Below, in pieces: positions 46,132 to 57,718 of a stretch of DNA of 64,000 nucleotides; the stretch's first letter is position 1, and each line of letters begins with the position of its first letter. A program made the translations under genes and the position numbers. Source of the DNA: Talaromyces rugulosus (Eukaryota; Ascomycota; Eurotiomycetes; Eurotiales; Trichocomaceae); assembly GCF_013368755.1 (NCBI RefSeq), contig NC_049566.1, forward strand, positions 868,001 through 932,000. Direction: 5' to 3'. The notes below the pieces were generated by a model. That model did not search any database, was not told where the DNA came from, and saw only the letters and a list, made by a program, of their open reading frames with translations.

Positions 46132-47021
46132 AATTATTATTATAGTATACGTATAAACGTTGAAATGTTGACGACTTGATCGTACATCCAAAGCGAAGCC
46201 ATGGCATTTTATATTCTAGAATTGCACGTGGCCTTGGGGCAGGCGCAACCAGTATATACACACTCTTTCGATGGGTTTGTTTTTGTTTTTGTTTTGATCA
46301 TTGCTCGGAGTTTGTGAGAGGCTTAAAAAAGCACACGGAAAGCTTCATTAGAAAAAGTATTATTGAATAAGATTACGAACTGCATATACTTTTCCTTTCT
46401 TTTTTGGATTGAATGAATAATACGGATTTGTGTTCCGATGTTTTCTATCGGTGGAAAAAATATCGATAATCCTCGTGACATGGAGTGCCCGCGATTTGAG
46501 GTGAACGCTTTAGGGCAAAGCGGCAATTGGAATTCCGAATAATACACCACGCCAGTTCCATCGGAGCACTGTGGTCCGGCTGAGTAGAAGAGCTGTCCAT
46601 TTGCGAATGCACGTGGTTTGATTCCTGCTTCTCCCGGCTAAAGGATGTGGAAATGGAGGTTCTAGACGTTGCGGTGTATATCACATATCGCAAAAGCAGG
46701 CAATACTGGATGCCAACCTGCCTATTCTAGGATACGGAACATGAATAACAGCGGCAACTAAAAGAGTCTAGGCAGTATATAACTGTAAAAACCTTACATA
46801 AGCCGGGGGTGTGCGGTATTTGTCGCACAGCAGACGACCGGCGTCATAGCCCCACCATGCCACCCCCGGCCTTCTCCCCTCCCCTCGCCACAGAGCGCTC
46901 TCACTACTATTAATTCAAGCTACATCTCTCAACTTGCCAAACTTCATCATCGCAAAACTTCTTTTTACCCTTCCATTGTACCCAGATACCCGTTCACCGT
47001 GTCTCTTCACATCTTTACACA
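46132..47021. promoter_or_regulatory. BPH1-TAL1 intergenic region
   Basis: 890 bp. Left part AT-rich (3' UTR of the BEACH gene). The right part (46,800-47,020) becomes C-rich on the plus strand and should hold the transaldolase promoter. Short ORFs have no content. Confidence 0.5.
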
Positions 47022-48382
47022 ATGTCGTCTTCTCTCGATCAATTGAAGGCCACTGGCACCGTATGTTCCCTTTTTTCCCCCCCAATTGCGAGTTGGATAG
47101 CTGACCATTCGTTTTTTTCATCCGTGTATAGGTCGTGGTCTGTGACTCTGGTAAGCTCTTTCTTTCGTTTTTGTATCTGCAAGGAATTACCCATGCTAAC
47201 GGCTTTGCGTTCTAGGTGACTTTGCCAGTACGTTGATTGATACCTTGACACAAGAAAGTGGAAGATCGCATTGGTACTGATACTTTTGTGATAGCTATTG
47301 GCAAGTACAAGCCACAGGATGCCACCACCAACCCTTCCCTGATCCTCGCTGCTTCCAAGAAGCCCGAGTACGCCAAGCTCATCGACGTTGCCGTTGAGTA
47401 CGGCAAGAAGACCGTACGTGTTGCTCTCTTTTATCTGGCCCCAAAAAACAAACAATACTGATAAATAGCTATAGGGTAGCACCGTTGACGAAAAGGTCGA
47501 CGCCACCCTCGACCGTCTTCTCGTTGAGTTCGGCAAGGAGATTCTTCAGATCATTCCCGGCAAGGTCTCCACCGAGGTCGATGCCCGCTTCTCCTTTGAC
47601 ACCAAGGCCTCCGTTGACAAGGCCCTGCACCTCATCAAGGTATTTATTCTCAAATCAGAGACGATATTAAAAATACTTTCTTACACGTGCACAGCTCTAC
47701 GAATCCATTGGTATCTCCAAGGACCGTATTTTGATCAAGATTGCCTCGACCTACGAGGGTATCAAGGCCGCCAAGATCCTGCAGTCGGAGCACGGCATCA
47801 ACTGCAACTTGACCCTCATGTTCTCCAACGTCCAGGCCATTGCTGCCGCCGAGGCCGGTGCTTTCCTCATCTCGCCGTTTGTCGGCCGTATTCTCGACTG
47901 GTACAAGGCCGCCAACAAGCGCGACTACACTCCCCAGGAGGACCCTGGTGTCAAGTCGGTCCAGAACATTTTCAACTACTACAAGAAGTACGGCTACAAG
48001 ACCATTGTCATGGGTGCCTCATTCCGCAACGTTGGTGAAATCACCGAGCTTGCTGGCTGTGACTACCTGACCATCTCGGTATGTTTTACAATGATTTATT
48101 GGCGGAGTTTACGAGAAGAAAAGAAAAATGCTAATTGCTATGCAGCCCAACCTTTTGGAGGATCTCTTGAACTCCACCGCCCCCGTCCCCAAGAAGCTCG
48201 ACGCTTCTGACGTTGCCTCTCTTGACATCCCCAAGCGCGCCTACCTCGATGACGAAGCTCTCTTCCGCTTCGACTTCAACGAAGAAACCATGGCCGTCGA
48301 GAAGCTCCGCGAGGGTATCTCCAAGTTCGCCGCTGACGCCGTTGTCCTCAAGGACCTTCTCAAGGCCAAGATCCAGGCTTAG
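47022..48382 (+). CDS. TAL1: Transaldolase
   Basis: Seven exons: 47022-47060, 47132-47150, 47216-47227, 47295-47413, 47475-47639, 47695-48078, 48146-48382; 324 aa. The enzyme moves a dihydroxyacetone unit between sedoheptulose-7-phosphate and glyceraldehyde-3-phosphate in the non-oxidative pentose phosphate pathway, in the cytosol. The Schiff-base lysine is K133 in [12 protein letters not shown]. Other class signatures are [10 protein letters not shown] near the start and [11 protein letters not shown] later. The N-terminus is cut into three tiny exons of 39, 19 and 12 nt; the 12-nt one supplies DFA. Codon use is strongly biased to C-ending codons, as expected for a highly expressed gene. Confidence 0.95.
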
Positions 48383-49569
48383 ATTTTGGTTTGACAGAAA
48401 TTCTTTTTTAAAAAAAAATTGAAACCTTCTACAAAAATTGCACATGTCGATGATTCGGGTGCCACGGTTATGACATCATGATAGAGAACGGACCGGAATG
48501 TGCATTGTTTCTTGTTCCTTTTTTTTGTTATTCTACATCCTTTTTTTTTTTTTTTTTTTTGTAATTTCCTTTGTGGTGTTCGCAAATTTCTCGTAAATAA
48601 ATACCAATGAAGCAAATTGTCGGACATAACAAAATAGAGTACATAGTACTGTAATATTAGGAGCTAGTGCGGGGCACGAGGGGCAGTCATGTGACGGCCT
48701 GGCCGGGCGGTGCTTATGAATCCAGCACGCGCGATGGTGTCAGCATGACGTTTACCTTGATAAGATAGTAATCTCTTGCCGCTTTAAGGTAATCACATTC
48801 ATGATCTGATATCAGAATAAAATTATTACTCTGTAAATGATTTCATAACACAGGATACCTATGTGGACCTCCTAGTTTTAAAGGTTCGAAGCCTCTTCCA
48901 ACCGGGAATCATGTAAACTTATGAATTAATAGAGACGATCCTATATACATGACGGCTTAGCCGTGGCTTATCCACCCTGTCCAAATGTAGTTAGTTCAGT
49001 CACATGACTGGGCCGCATATAGGATTATTGGTTCTACCATGGCCTTCCCCATGAGAATCGACCTTTCTTCTTCCACTGATCCTGACCTCATCGCTGTAAC
49101 AATCTTCCCCCGAATGACCCGCTGTCTAGGAAGCATTCCACAACCTGCCTGGTTGTTCTTCTGTTCTTATATCTCAGGGACTCAGACGGTTCCGGCTTAG
49201 CGCGACTTTTTCTGCCACCTGCTGCCAGGTGGATTTGCATGATTTACGAGGCCAGGTGCCATAAAAAATGAACTTATCATTTTTAGCTTGCTGGAAAGCT
49301 CGCTAGCTGCTATGGATATCTTTTCCAGTCAAATCAATTTTTCGTCGTCGAGTTCTAGTGATGATTCTCTTGATAGCAAAGTTCTTGGATGGGTCGACAG
49401 AGCTTACTGTTACGGAGGCTGGTGCTACTCCCGAGGCCGCCGATAATTAAGGGCACATGGTCATCAAATCTAGCCTTTTCACCTGATCATTTTCTTGTGA
49501 TTCCATAGCTTGGAAAGTACCAGGAGTTACAGTGCCTCCCAGATCGATGCTCTAATATGTTAAACCTCG
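48383..49569. other. Gene-poor region downstream of TAL1
   Basis: Contains long T runs (48541-48560) just after TAL1 and a T(C/T)A(C/T)GTGAC-like TCATGTGAC at about 48688. No supported gene. Confidence 0.45.
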
Positions 49570-50020
49570 ACAAATACCCGCATTCACTGAGCTAGCCGGT
49601 TTGCCCTCCGGCCAATGGAGAACCCCAATCCGAATACATTGAAAGTCGAATTCTACTGGCAAAAGCAATCATCAAGTATGATACCGGAAGTTGAGCTTCT
49701 AGCAGAACCTAGCTCATCTCGTGGGCTCTACAGTAGTCAACTGGGGCATTCAAAGACGATGGAGAGCCCGAATTCAGAGCTATTCGTTCTGGCGATACCT
49801 TTATCCTCACCACTGACGATCCCGTGAGGTTTCCTTTACCGAGTTGGGCACTGCTAGAGATGCAGTGGCATCTCCAGCGGGATTGCGGTGATGAGTGGCG
49901 CCGCCGAAGTACGAGACTACTCTGACTCCGACAACAACTTCGACGCAGGAGAACCTAGGATATACCATGACGCTGTTATACGCCGAATTAGGGACTTAAA
50001 CGAGTGGTTACAGGTTCTGC
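49570..50020 (+). pseudogene. Relic resembling a fungal HNH-endonuclease-domain gene
   Basis: Three plus-strand frames join into one recognisable order. First comes TLKVEFYWQKQ and a Ser/Arg stretch EPSSSRGLYSSQ (frame from 49615). Then, after a frame change near 49750, FKDDGEPEFRAIRSGDTFIL, then TTDDPVRFPLPSWALLEMQW. After a second change near 49885 it reads MSGAAEVRDYSDSD. The C-terminal part of fungal HNH-nuclease-domain proteins has the same order (RAIxxGDTFTLTTDDP, PLPS-LLELQW, AMSGAAE). At least two frameshifts and no start or HNH core show the copy is dead. Family assignment is from memory of the motif order and is moderate. Confidence 0.5.
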
Positions 50021-51123
50021 CCGACATTCATAAATCGTCATCTAATCGAGGCGACTCGCAGATTGGCCGATGGTGGCTACACTCTAACCTAGTTCACGAT
50101 CACCGTACGGAACCTACAAATTTTGATGGATTACCTGGTCGAAGACAGATATTCGCTGGTTTAAGATACTGATCTAATGAGTTACATGCTGTCTTTTTAT
50201 ATCCCTTTTTTTTTTAATATCATTATCGATTGGCTAGTGATTAATAGACCCTTTTTTCAATTATTATATTAAATAATTCACTCGCTACACTCGATATGAA
50301 AGTCAATTATATTAATAACTGTAAATTGATGATGCTAATTCGTTCATCGAGGGCGTGAAGATGAGTAAATAACCCGGCGTACTGCTCATGCTTGAGCAGT
50401 GCCAACCATGTCGTGCCAGCTGCTGGGAGAACATGTCCCAGGAAATTTGTAAACGAGCTCTGCTGGTTTTGGTTTGGTCGTCAAGAATTGCCCAGACTTT
50501 GTGTACAGCGGCAAAGTCGTCGCCAAAAGAACTAATTCCTTTTGACGATTATGATGTTGTAACGTTGGCGAGCATGCACGAGGGATGTTCGATAGGTATT
50601 GTGAGGATAGCGAGGGGTGGTGATGAGGCATAAAGCGGCGGGCCGCAGGCACTAATCTGGAAACTGGCAACCCCTCTGTATATACACACATCAATTGATA
50701 CATTATTGTATACACACATGGATATACCTATCTATCTATCTATCTAGATGTAATATTTGGTATATTAATCTATTTAATATAATAAATATTGAATGATGTC
50801 ATTCCAAGCTGTCTAGACAAGCATGGCTCGGCTATAATTGGTAAACAAACATGCAGTGTATACATACACCTAGTACATATACCCAGTAAAGACCGAGGCT
50901 TCTAGAGCAATCCTACAAACAAAAAATGCTGTTATTATTAATAATTACGTTGTTAGCAAGGCCGTTCTGGCAAAGTGGGGGTCCCGCCCCTCAATCTTAT
51001 AACCGCCACCTGCCGGCGGCTGTAGTAAACTCGCACCTCTCTTCTCCCTTCATCCAGAGAATCACTTCCTTTTTTTTTGAATTTCAATCATCCATCTCAG
51101 TCGAGAATCATAAATCCGCCACA
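50021..51123. other. AT-rich intergenic region upstream of SOD1
   Basis: AT-rich stretches (50,200-50,330 and 50,740-50,800) and a CTAT tetranucleotide run at about 50731-50746. SOD1's leader near 51,000-51,120 is C/T-rich. No other gene seen. Confidence 0.5.
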
Positions 51124-51919
51124 ATGGTCAAGGCTGGTAAGTGCCAATGCTTATTTCCCTCTCCTCCAGTCACAACTGCGGATTCATTCCCCACGATCGA
51201 CCCCTCCCAGCCCCGGTTGAGCAGATTTGAGCACCTTGCGAGAATACTGTCCCTTCTCTCATTCGCTGTGATCTGACATCAAATCAAATTCTAGTCGCTG
51301 TCATCCGTGGAGACTCCAACGTCAAGGGCACTGTCACCTTTGAGCAGTCTGACGAGAACTCCCCCACCACCGTCTCATGGAACATCTCTGGCCACGACCC
51401 CAACGCCGAGCGTGGCATCCACGTTCACCAGTTCGGTGACAACACCAACGGCTGCACCTCTGCCGGCCCTCACTGTATGTGATAGACAATAGCAAATAAA
51501 AGAGAGAGAAAAAACTAATAACCCCCCAAGTCAACCCTCACGGAAAGAGCCACGGTGCTCCCACCGACGAAGACCGCCACGTTGGTGACCTGGGCAACTT
51601 CAAGACTGATGCCCAGGGCAACGCTGTCGGTTCGACCCAGGACAAGCTCATTAAGCTGATCGGGGCCGAGAGCGTTCTCGGAGTATGTTCCCCTTTTCGC
51701 TATTTTTAAATCAGGATATGCACTAATTACTGTCTGATCTAGCGCACCATCGTCGTCCACGCCGGCACTGACGACCTCGGCAAGGGTGGCAACGAGGAGT
51801 CCAAGAAGACTGGTAACGCTGGCCCCCGCCCAGCCTGTGGTATGTTTGGACAATGTTTTGCTCGTTATGTCGAATTTAAGCTAACTCTTTCGTTAGGCGT
51901 CATTGGCATTGCTGCTTAA
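51124..51919 (+). CDS. SOD1: Cu/Zn superoxide dismutase
   Basis: Five exons: 51124-51136, 51295-51474, 51531-51682, 51743-51839, 51897-51919; 154 aa. Converts superoxide to hydrogen peroxide and oxygen in the cytosol and mitochondrial intermembrane space. All ligands are in canonical places: copper H47, H49, H64, H121; zinc H64, H72, H81, D84; disulfide C58-C147; active-site Arg in GPRPAC. The first exon is 13 nt (MVKA plus one base), a common layout in fungal SOD1 genes. Intron 2 uses an AAG acceptor after a C run. Intron 1 is the longest at 158 nt. Confidence 0.97.
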
Positions 51920-52467
51920 ATAAAAGCGTCTTTATAAATTGAAAGCGTAACGACGCTAATTGTATTTGCTACCATGGAACAATTTATCTAGAATGCAATG
52001 CAGACAAGTTAATCAATCTACTACTACTTCACGCTTGCTTGATCTCTAGTAGCTACGTATAAATGTGTAGGACAAAAAGGTTCCTACAATTCATTGTTGT
52101 TTAATAATACAATTGTTCGACGGTTGGCTGCATCTACCACCACCCCGCGTGAATAAACATTGAAAAAGCACACGACACATCAATTGATCTAGACACGGAA
52201 TTTGTGATAGCAAATTCCGTCACTTGCATCAATTCCTCGACTATATAAATTGATTACCTATCCTGTTCCGCCATTAATTAATATGACATATAACTAATGC
52301 CGATGGTGTCACCTCACCGCCCAGCTGTTTGTTCTCCACACCTGCTTTGCTTTCGTGGCCCGTTCTATCCTTAACTCCGCCTCCACACTGTGTGTCCTTA
52401 CCTCCTCACCTTTCCTTCTCTTCCCTTATTTTTTTTCTTTCCCTTTTTGGAACCATTTTCTTCAACC
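51920..52467. other. SOD1-SND1 intergenic region with a hairpin
   Basis: 548 bp. Contains a perfect 10-bp hairpin at 52195-52220 (listed separately) and two CATCAATT copies near it. The last 130 bp are C/T-rich and should form the SND1 leader. Confidence 0.5.
52195..52220. repeat. Perfect 10-bp inverted repeat with 6-nt loop
   Basis: ACGGAATTTG (52195-52204), loop TGATAG, CAAATTCCGT (52211-52220). Lies about 275 bp past the SOD1 stop and 247 bp before the SND1 start. Could be a transcribed hairpin, a protein-binding palindrome or a tiny repeat relic. Confidence 0.8.
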
Positions 52468-55189
52468 ATGCCTCTCGAAGCTCGAGTAAAGTCGGTTCTG
52501 TCCGGCGACACCCTGGTCCTGTCACATGTCACAAATCGAGGACAGGAGCGCACCCTGAGCTTGGCATATGTGTCCGCTCCCCGCCTGCGGAGGGAGGGCG
52601 ACGAGGTATGCTATTATATTTTATTTTACATTTTTTTTCTAATATTTAAAACTCAACTAACCCTCCCAGCCATTCGCATTTGCCTCGCGCGAATTTCTCC
52701 GAGAACTGCTCGTTGGCAAAGTTGTCCAGTTCCAGGTCCTGTACGCCATCCCCACCGGCGTCAAGCGCGAATACGGAATCGTCAAACTCCCCGGAACCAA
52801 CGCCTCTCTACCGGAGCTTGCCGTGCAAGAAGGATGGGTTCGTGTGCGTGAGGAAGCCGGCAAACGTAGCGACGAGACAGAGGAATCGCTGGCGCTGTTG
52901 GAAAACCTGAGGGCGCTGGAGAGCCAGGCCCGCGCAGATGGTAAAGGGGTTTGGGGCAGTTCTGAGAAGGGGTCCCTTGAGACCGACTACGAAGTGTCTG
53001 ATGGGAAAGCGCTCGTTGAACAATACAAGAACAAGCAGCTCGACGCTGTGGTGGAGCGGGTTCTGAACGGTGACAGGTATCTGATTCGCCTGTTTTTGGA
53101 ACAGAACCGCCATCTCCAGACGTTAATTGCCGTCGCGGGTGTTCGTGCCCCGGCGTCTCCCCGTGTGACTGCAGATGGCACCCAGCAGCCAGGCGAGCCC
53201 TTTGGCGACGAGGCTCAACAGTTTGTGGAAGCGAGGCTGCTGCAGCGCAAGGTCAAGTCTCAATTGCTCGGTGTGACCCCCCAGGGACAGCTGATCGGAT
53301 CCGTGCTGCACCCGAATGGCAACATTGCCAAATATCTCCTCGAGGCCGGTCTGGCCCGTTGCTTCGACCACCACTCTACCTTGCTGGGCGGAGGAATGCT
53401 GAGCTTCCGTCAATCCGAGAAGCTGGCCAAGGACAAAAAGCTCGGTTTGTTCACTGGGCATGTCGCTTCCAAGGGACCTGCCGGCAGTGCTGACAGCGAC
53501 TATATTGTCGGCCGGGTGCTCAATGCCGACACCATTTTCTTGAGAAACAAGGCCGGTGCTGAGAAGAAGATTAGCCTCAGCAGTATCCGACAGCCCAAGC
53601 CCTCCGACCCCAACCAGGCCCCCTTTGCCGCCGATGCCAAGGAGTATTTGCGAAAGAAGGTCATTGGCAAGCACGTCAAGGTCACAATTGACGGCAAGAA
53701 GCCAGCTACTGAAGGCTACGAAGCACGCGACGTGGCCACCGTTGTTCTGGGAAATACAAACATTGCTCTCTCCTTGGTTGAGGCTGGTTATGCCTCTGTT
53801 ATCCGCCATAGGCAGGACGACGATGACCGATCCCCCGAATACGATTCTCTCTTGATAGCAGAGGAATCTGCCAAGAGCGAGCAAAAGGGTATGTGGGCGG
53901 CCAAGGCTCCCAAGGGCAAACAGTACCAGGACTACTCGGAGACTTTACAAAAGGCCAAGATGGAAGTGTCTATCTTGCAACGACAGAAGCGAGTGCCAGC
54001 CATTGTCGATTTTGTCAAGTCGGCATCCCGTTTCACCGTTCTCGTGCCACGCGAGAATGCCAAGTTGACCTTTGTCCTTTCTGGCATCCGTGCTCCCAAG
54101 TCGGCTCGGAATCCTGGCGATCCAGCAGACCCGTTTGGAAACGAGGCGCACGAGTTTGCTAACAAGAAGGTCACGCAGCGCGATGTCGAGATTGATGTCG
54201 AGAACATCGACAAGGTCGGTGGCTTCATCGGCGTGTTGTACATCAACCGCGAGAACTTTGCGAAGCTGTTGGTCGAGGAAGGCCTCGCCACAGTCCACGC
54301 GTATTCGGCTGAGCAATCTGGCCATGGACCAGAGCTGTTTGCTGCTGAGGAAAGGGCCAAGGAGGCCCGCAAGGGAGTGTGGCACGACTGGGATCCAAGC
54401 AAAGAGGCAGAGGAAGAAGCAGCAGCAGAAGTCGTTGCAGGCAACGGCGCCGAGGGCAATGGGGAAACTGCTGAGCGTCGCAAGGATTACCGCGACATCG
54501 TGGTCACTCACATCGACCCGGCAACGGCCCAGCTCAAGGTGCAGCAAGTTGGAAGCGGCACCTCGGCCTTGACCGAACTCATGAACTCGTTCCGATCATT
54601 CCATATCAACAAGGCCAACGACAGCCCGCTCCCCGGGCCGCCCAAGGCAGGAGACTTTGTGGCTGCTCGCTTTTCAGAGGATAACGAGTGGTACCGGGCC
54701 AAGATCCGGAGAAACGACCGCGAGAAGAAGACGGCCGAAGTGCTGTACGTGGACTACGGAAACTCCGAGGTGATCCCGTGGTCTCGCCTGCGACCTCTGT
54801 CGGCACAGTTCTCGATGCAGAAGCTCAAGGCCCAGGCTGCCGATGCCGTCCTGTCGCTGCTCCAGTTCCCCGTGTCTGAGGATTATCTAGCGGATGCGGT
54901 GCAGGTCATTGAAGAGCAAACGGCCGAACGCGAGCTGGTCGCCAATGTGGACTACATTTCGCCTGAGGGCACCCTCTATGTCACCCTGCTCGATCCGGGC
55001 GCGTCGCAGAAACTGGAAGAGAGCATCAACGCCGAGGTTGTCCGTGAGGGTCTCGCGATGGTCCCACGCAAGCTCAAGGCCTGGGAGCGCGCATCGGCTG
55101 CTACGCTGGCGCATTACAAGAAGGTCGAGGACGAAGCCAAGCAGAACCGACGAGGCATGTGGGAATACGGTGACCTGACCGAGGATTAA
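52468..55189 (+). CDS. SND1: Tudor-SN / staphylococcal nuclease domain protein 1
   Basis: Two exons: 52468-52605 and 52670-55189; 885 aa. Four staphylococcal-nuclease-like OB-fold repeats, each opening with a V-x-x-V-x-x-x-D pattern (ARVKSVLSGDTLVL; AVVERVLNGDRYLI; YIVGRVLNADTIFL; AIVDFVKSASRFTV). A Tudor domain at about 699-755 follows (AGDFVAARFSEDNEWYRAKI, VLYVDYGNSEVIPW), then a partial fifth repeat. The aromatic-cage residues for dimethyl-arginine (F, Y, Y) are visible in the Tudor part. Roles known for the family are RNA binding, stress granules, decay of edited or structured RNA and splicing. An antisense 253-codon ORF is a shadow. Confidence 0.95.
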
Positions 55190-55787
55190 GTTTTGTGAAC
55201 TGTTGTTGATTTGGAGGATTGCCAAAAGTGACGATTTTGCCTAAGTAATTATTTACGATGTAAATAGCATGATTACGCAGCAGCCGCATAACTACCATCT
55301 TAGCTGGATACGAATGTATTGACGTTTATCATTGATATTATGGATATTCCAGATTCAATGTATGTTTTGGTAAAGTGGTAGCTGTACGGTTATACGAGGT
55401 ATAAATAGCGGTGAACTCAGATTCAGATTTCCGGGACTTCCGGGGAGATAGCCTCATCTCGATCAGTCATCTGATGGCCGTTTCGCCACCTCGTCGGCGA
55501 CTGACCTGCTCTACTCTATTTGCTAGGAGAACTATTTAATAATTAATCAGTGACAGTAGTCAACAGTAGTATAACTAAACAATTACCAACATCTTACAGA
55601 ATATAACGTAGGGCTTATCGGCGGCCGGGTGGGGCGCCCAAATCACCAATCAGCGGGAGATCGTCTCTTGTTCTGTGTTGTTCCTGACTTTTCTTCGGAC
55701 TGACTTTCCTGACCTTGTCTTCTCGCTGCTGTTATCGAGCACTTGTCGTCCTTTCTCATACGAAACCCCGCGAAAGATTTTCACAGG
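55190..55787. promoter_or_regulatory. Intergenic region with CCAAT box before the Sec14-like gene
   Basis: 598 bp. AT-rich on the left. CCAATCAG at 55646-55653 lies about 140 bp before the Sec14-like start, a good position for a HAP-complex CCAAT box. Confidence 0.5.
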
Positions 55788-57265
55788 ATGGGTTTCTGGT
55801 CGCGCAAACAAGAGGAACCCCCCGCCGAAGATGGCGAATCAACACCGCCAACAACAACCAAGGGCGACCTCAACAAGATCGCAGCTGAAAACGACGTCAC
55901 GGCGTCTGCCAGCCAGGCCGCCGGCACCGCATGGCTGGCTGGCCATTTGAACCATTTGACGCCCGAGCAGGAAGAGAAGCTGGTCGAGTTCAAGGCGTTG
56001 GTTGAGGAGAAGGAGTACTACAAGCCTGGCAAGGACGGGGAGCCGGCTAGTCATACCGACGCTACGTTGCTGTTTGTTCCCTTGGTTTATTTTTTTTACT
56101 TTTTTTCGTCAAGCTGATTTTATTAGACGGTTCCTGCGCGCTCGCAAGTTCGATGTTCAGGGCGCCTACAAGCAATTCACCGAGACGGAGGATTGGCGCA
56201 AGGCGGAGAAGATAGATGCGTTGTACGAGAACATCCGACTGGAGTCTTATGAGCGCACACGGCAAATGGTGAGTTTTCCTTTTTTTTACAAGAGCTTCTA
56301 GAGGGCTATGTCTAACAGTTGTACTCCATAATAGTACCCCCAATGGACCGGACGTCGTGATCGCCGCGGAATCCCCGTGTATCTGTTTGAAGTCAAGCAC
56401 CTGACCAACAAAAACGTGTCGAGCTTTTCGAGCGAGGTGACTTCCCAAGGCGCGTCGGAAACACACAAGGACTCGACCATTCCAGCACGGCTCCTCTGCC
56501 TCTTCTCGCTGTATGAGCACTTGCTCCAATTCGTGCATCCGCTATGCTCGGCCCTCGCGCGGCCGAACCCAGAGACTCCGATTGTCTCGTCCAACAACAT
56601 TGTCGACATCAGCGGAGTCAGTCTGATGCAATTCTGGAATCTGAGAAGTCACATGCAGGATGCGAGCGTCTTGTCGACGGCGCACTACCCAGAGACCCTG
56701 GATCGTATTTTTGTACGTATCTTTGGACATTGATATGTGTGTGTTTTTTTTTTTAATGTCATACTAATTTTAAGAGCAGATCATCGGAGCCCCATCCTTT
56801 TTCCCCACAGTCTGGAACTGGATCAAACGCTGGTTCGACCCCGTCACCGTGTCGAAAATCTTCATCTTGTCTTCGACCGAAGTCCAATCGACACTGGAAA
56901 CGTTCATGGAACCCGAGTCAATCCCATCGCAGTACGGCGGCAAGCTCGACTTTGAATGGGGCGATATGCCAAACCTCGACGAGCCTGCGCGCAAACTGGC
57001 TGGCGCGATTGAGAAGACGGAGCAGGAAGGCGGCTATCTCAAGGGTCCGATGAGATATCTTGGAGACCACATTGAGGTTCTCGGAACCGATCAGGGCCAG
57101 CCTAGAAGACAGACTATTCCTGTACCCGCTGCTACAACATCGACGACGACAACAGACACTGAAGACTCAGCCCCAGTGCAGGACCCAAGTGAAAAAGTGG
57201 AAGAACTCGCAAAGGCGGATGAAATCGCCCCAAGCGCAGTTGAGACCGGCGCACCGGTTGCATAG
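55788..57265 (+). CDS. Sec14-like (CRAL-TRIO) phospholipid transfer protein
   Basis: Four exons: 55788-56071, 56127-56268, 56335-56712, 56780-57265; 429 aa. A Pro/Thr/Ala-rich N-terminus (MGFWSRKQEEPPAEDG) precedes the CRAL-TRIO-N helices (LTPEQEEKLVEFKALVEEKE; then LLRFLRARKFDVQGAYKQF). The lipid-binding CRAL-TRIO fold follows (VDISGVSLMQFWNLRSHMQD, AHYPETLDRIFIIGAPSFFP, WNWIKRWFDPVTVSKIFIL, SQYGGKLDFEWGD). It fits phosphatidylinositol-binding Sec14 homologues. The C-terminal ~60 residues are disordered and Thr/Glu/Ala-rich. A CTT repeat begins two bases after the stop. Yeast has six such proteins and the exact orthologue is unclear. Confidence 0.92.
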
Positions 57266-57718
57266 TGCTTCTTCTTCTTCTTCTTCTTCTCGGGACATAC
57301 ATATTTAAAATATTCGATTCATATTATGAGGACGTACATTCATGTGCTTTGGCAATGTTGAACATTTGATAGAACGTTTGGTTTTGGGGCATATCTGTTT
57401 GGGGTTTCTTTTTTTACTGGCATATTGAATGTATCTAATTCTATCGGCCATCTATAAATAACAAGGACTAATTGGAAATGAAGAAAGAATAATTGGATAA
57501 AAAGACCTTGAAATATGGTATGTAAAAGAAATCTCAAGAGCTCGCCCGAGCGAGCCACAGTCTATGTTGTATGAATCTAGTACCAAAAAAAAAAAAAATT
57601 GTAACTCCCAGAGTAATGCTAATGCAAGATGGACCTCACCACCCAGCCCAAATGAACTCCCGCTCAAATTGCAAAAAATTGGATATGTAAAAGGGACAAG
57701 ATGAGGGTTTTTCCCTCT
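57266..57718. other. Convergent intergenic region Sec14-like / CDC34
   Basis: 450 bp with a CTT run at 57270-57287 and a poly-A tract at 57585-57598. Holds both 3' UTRs. Confidence 0.5.

Noticed and set aside
53123..53884. 253-codon minus-strand ORF inside SND1 (also 53932-54547)
   Set aside because: Complementary-frame artefact of the biased SND1 exon; no domain and no promoter context.
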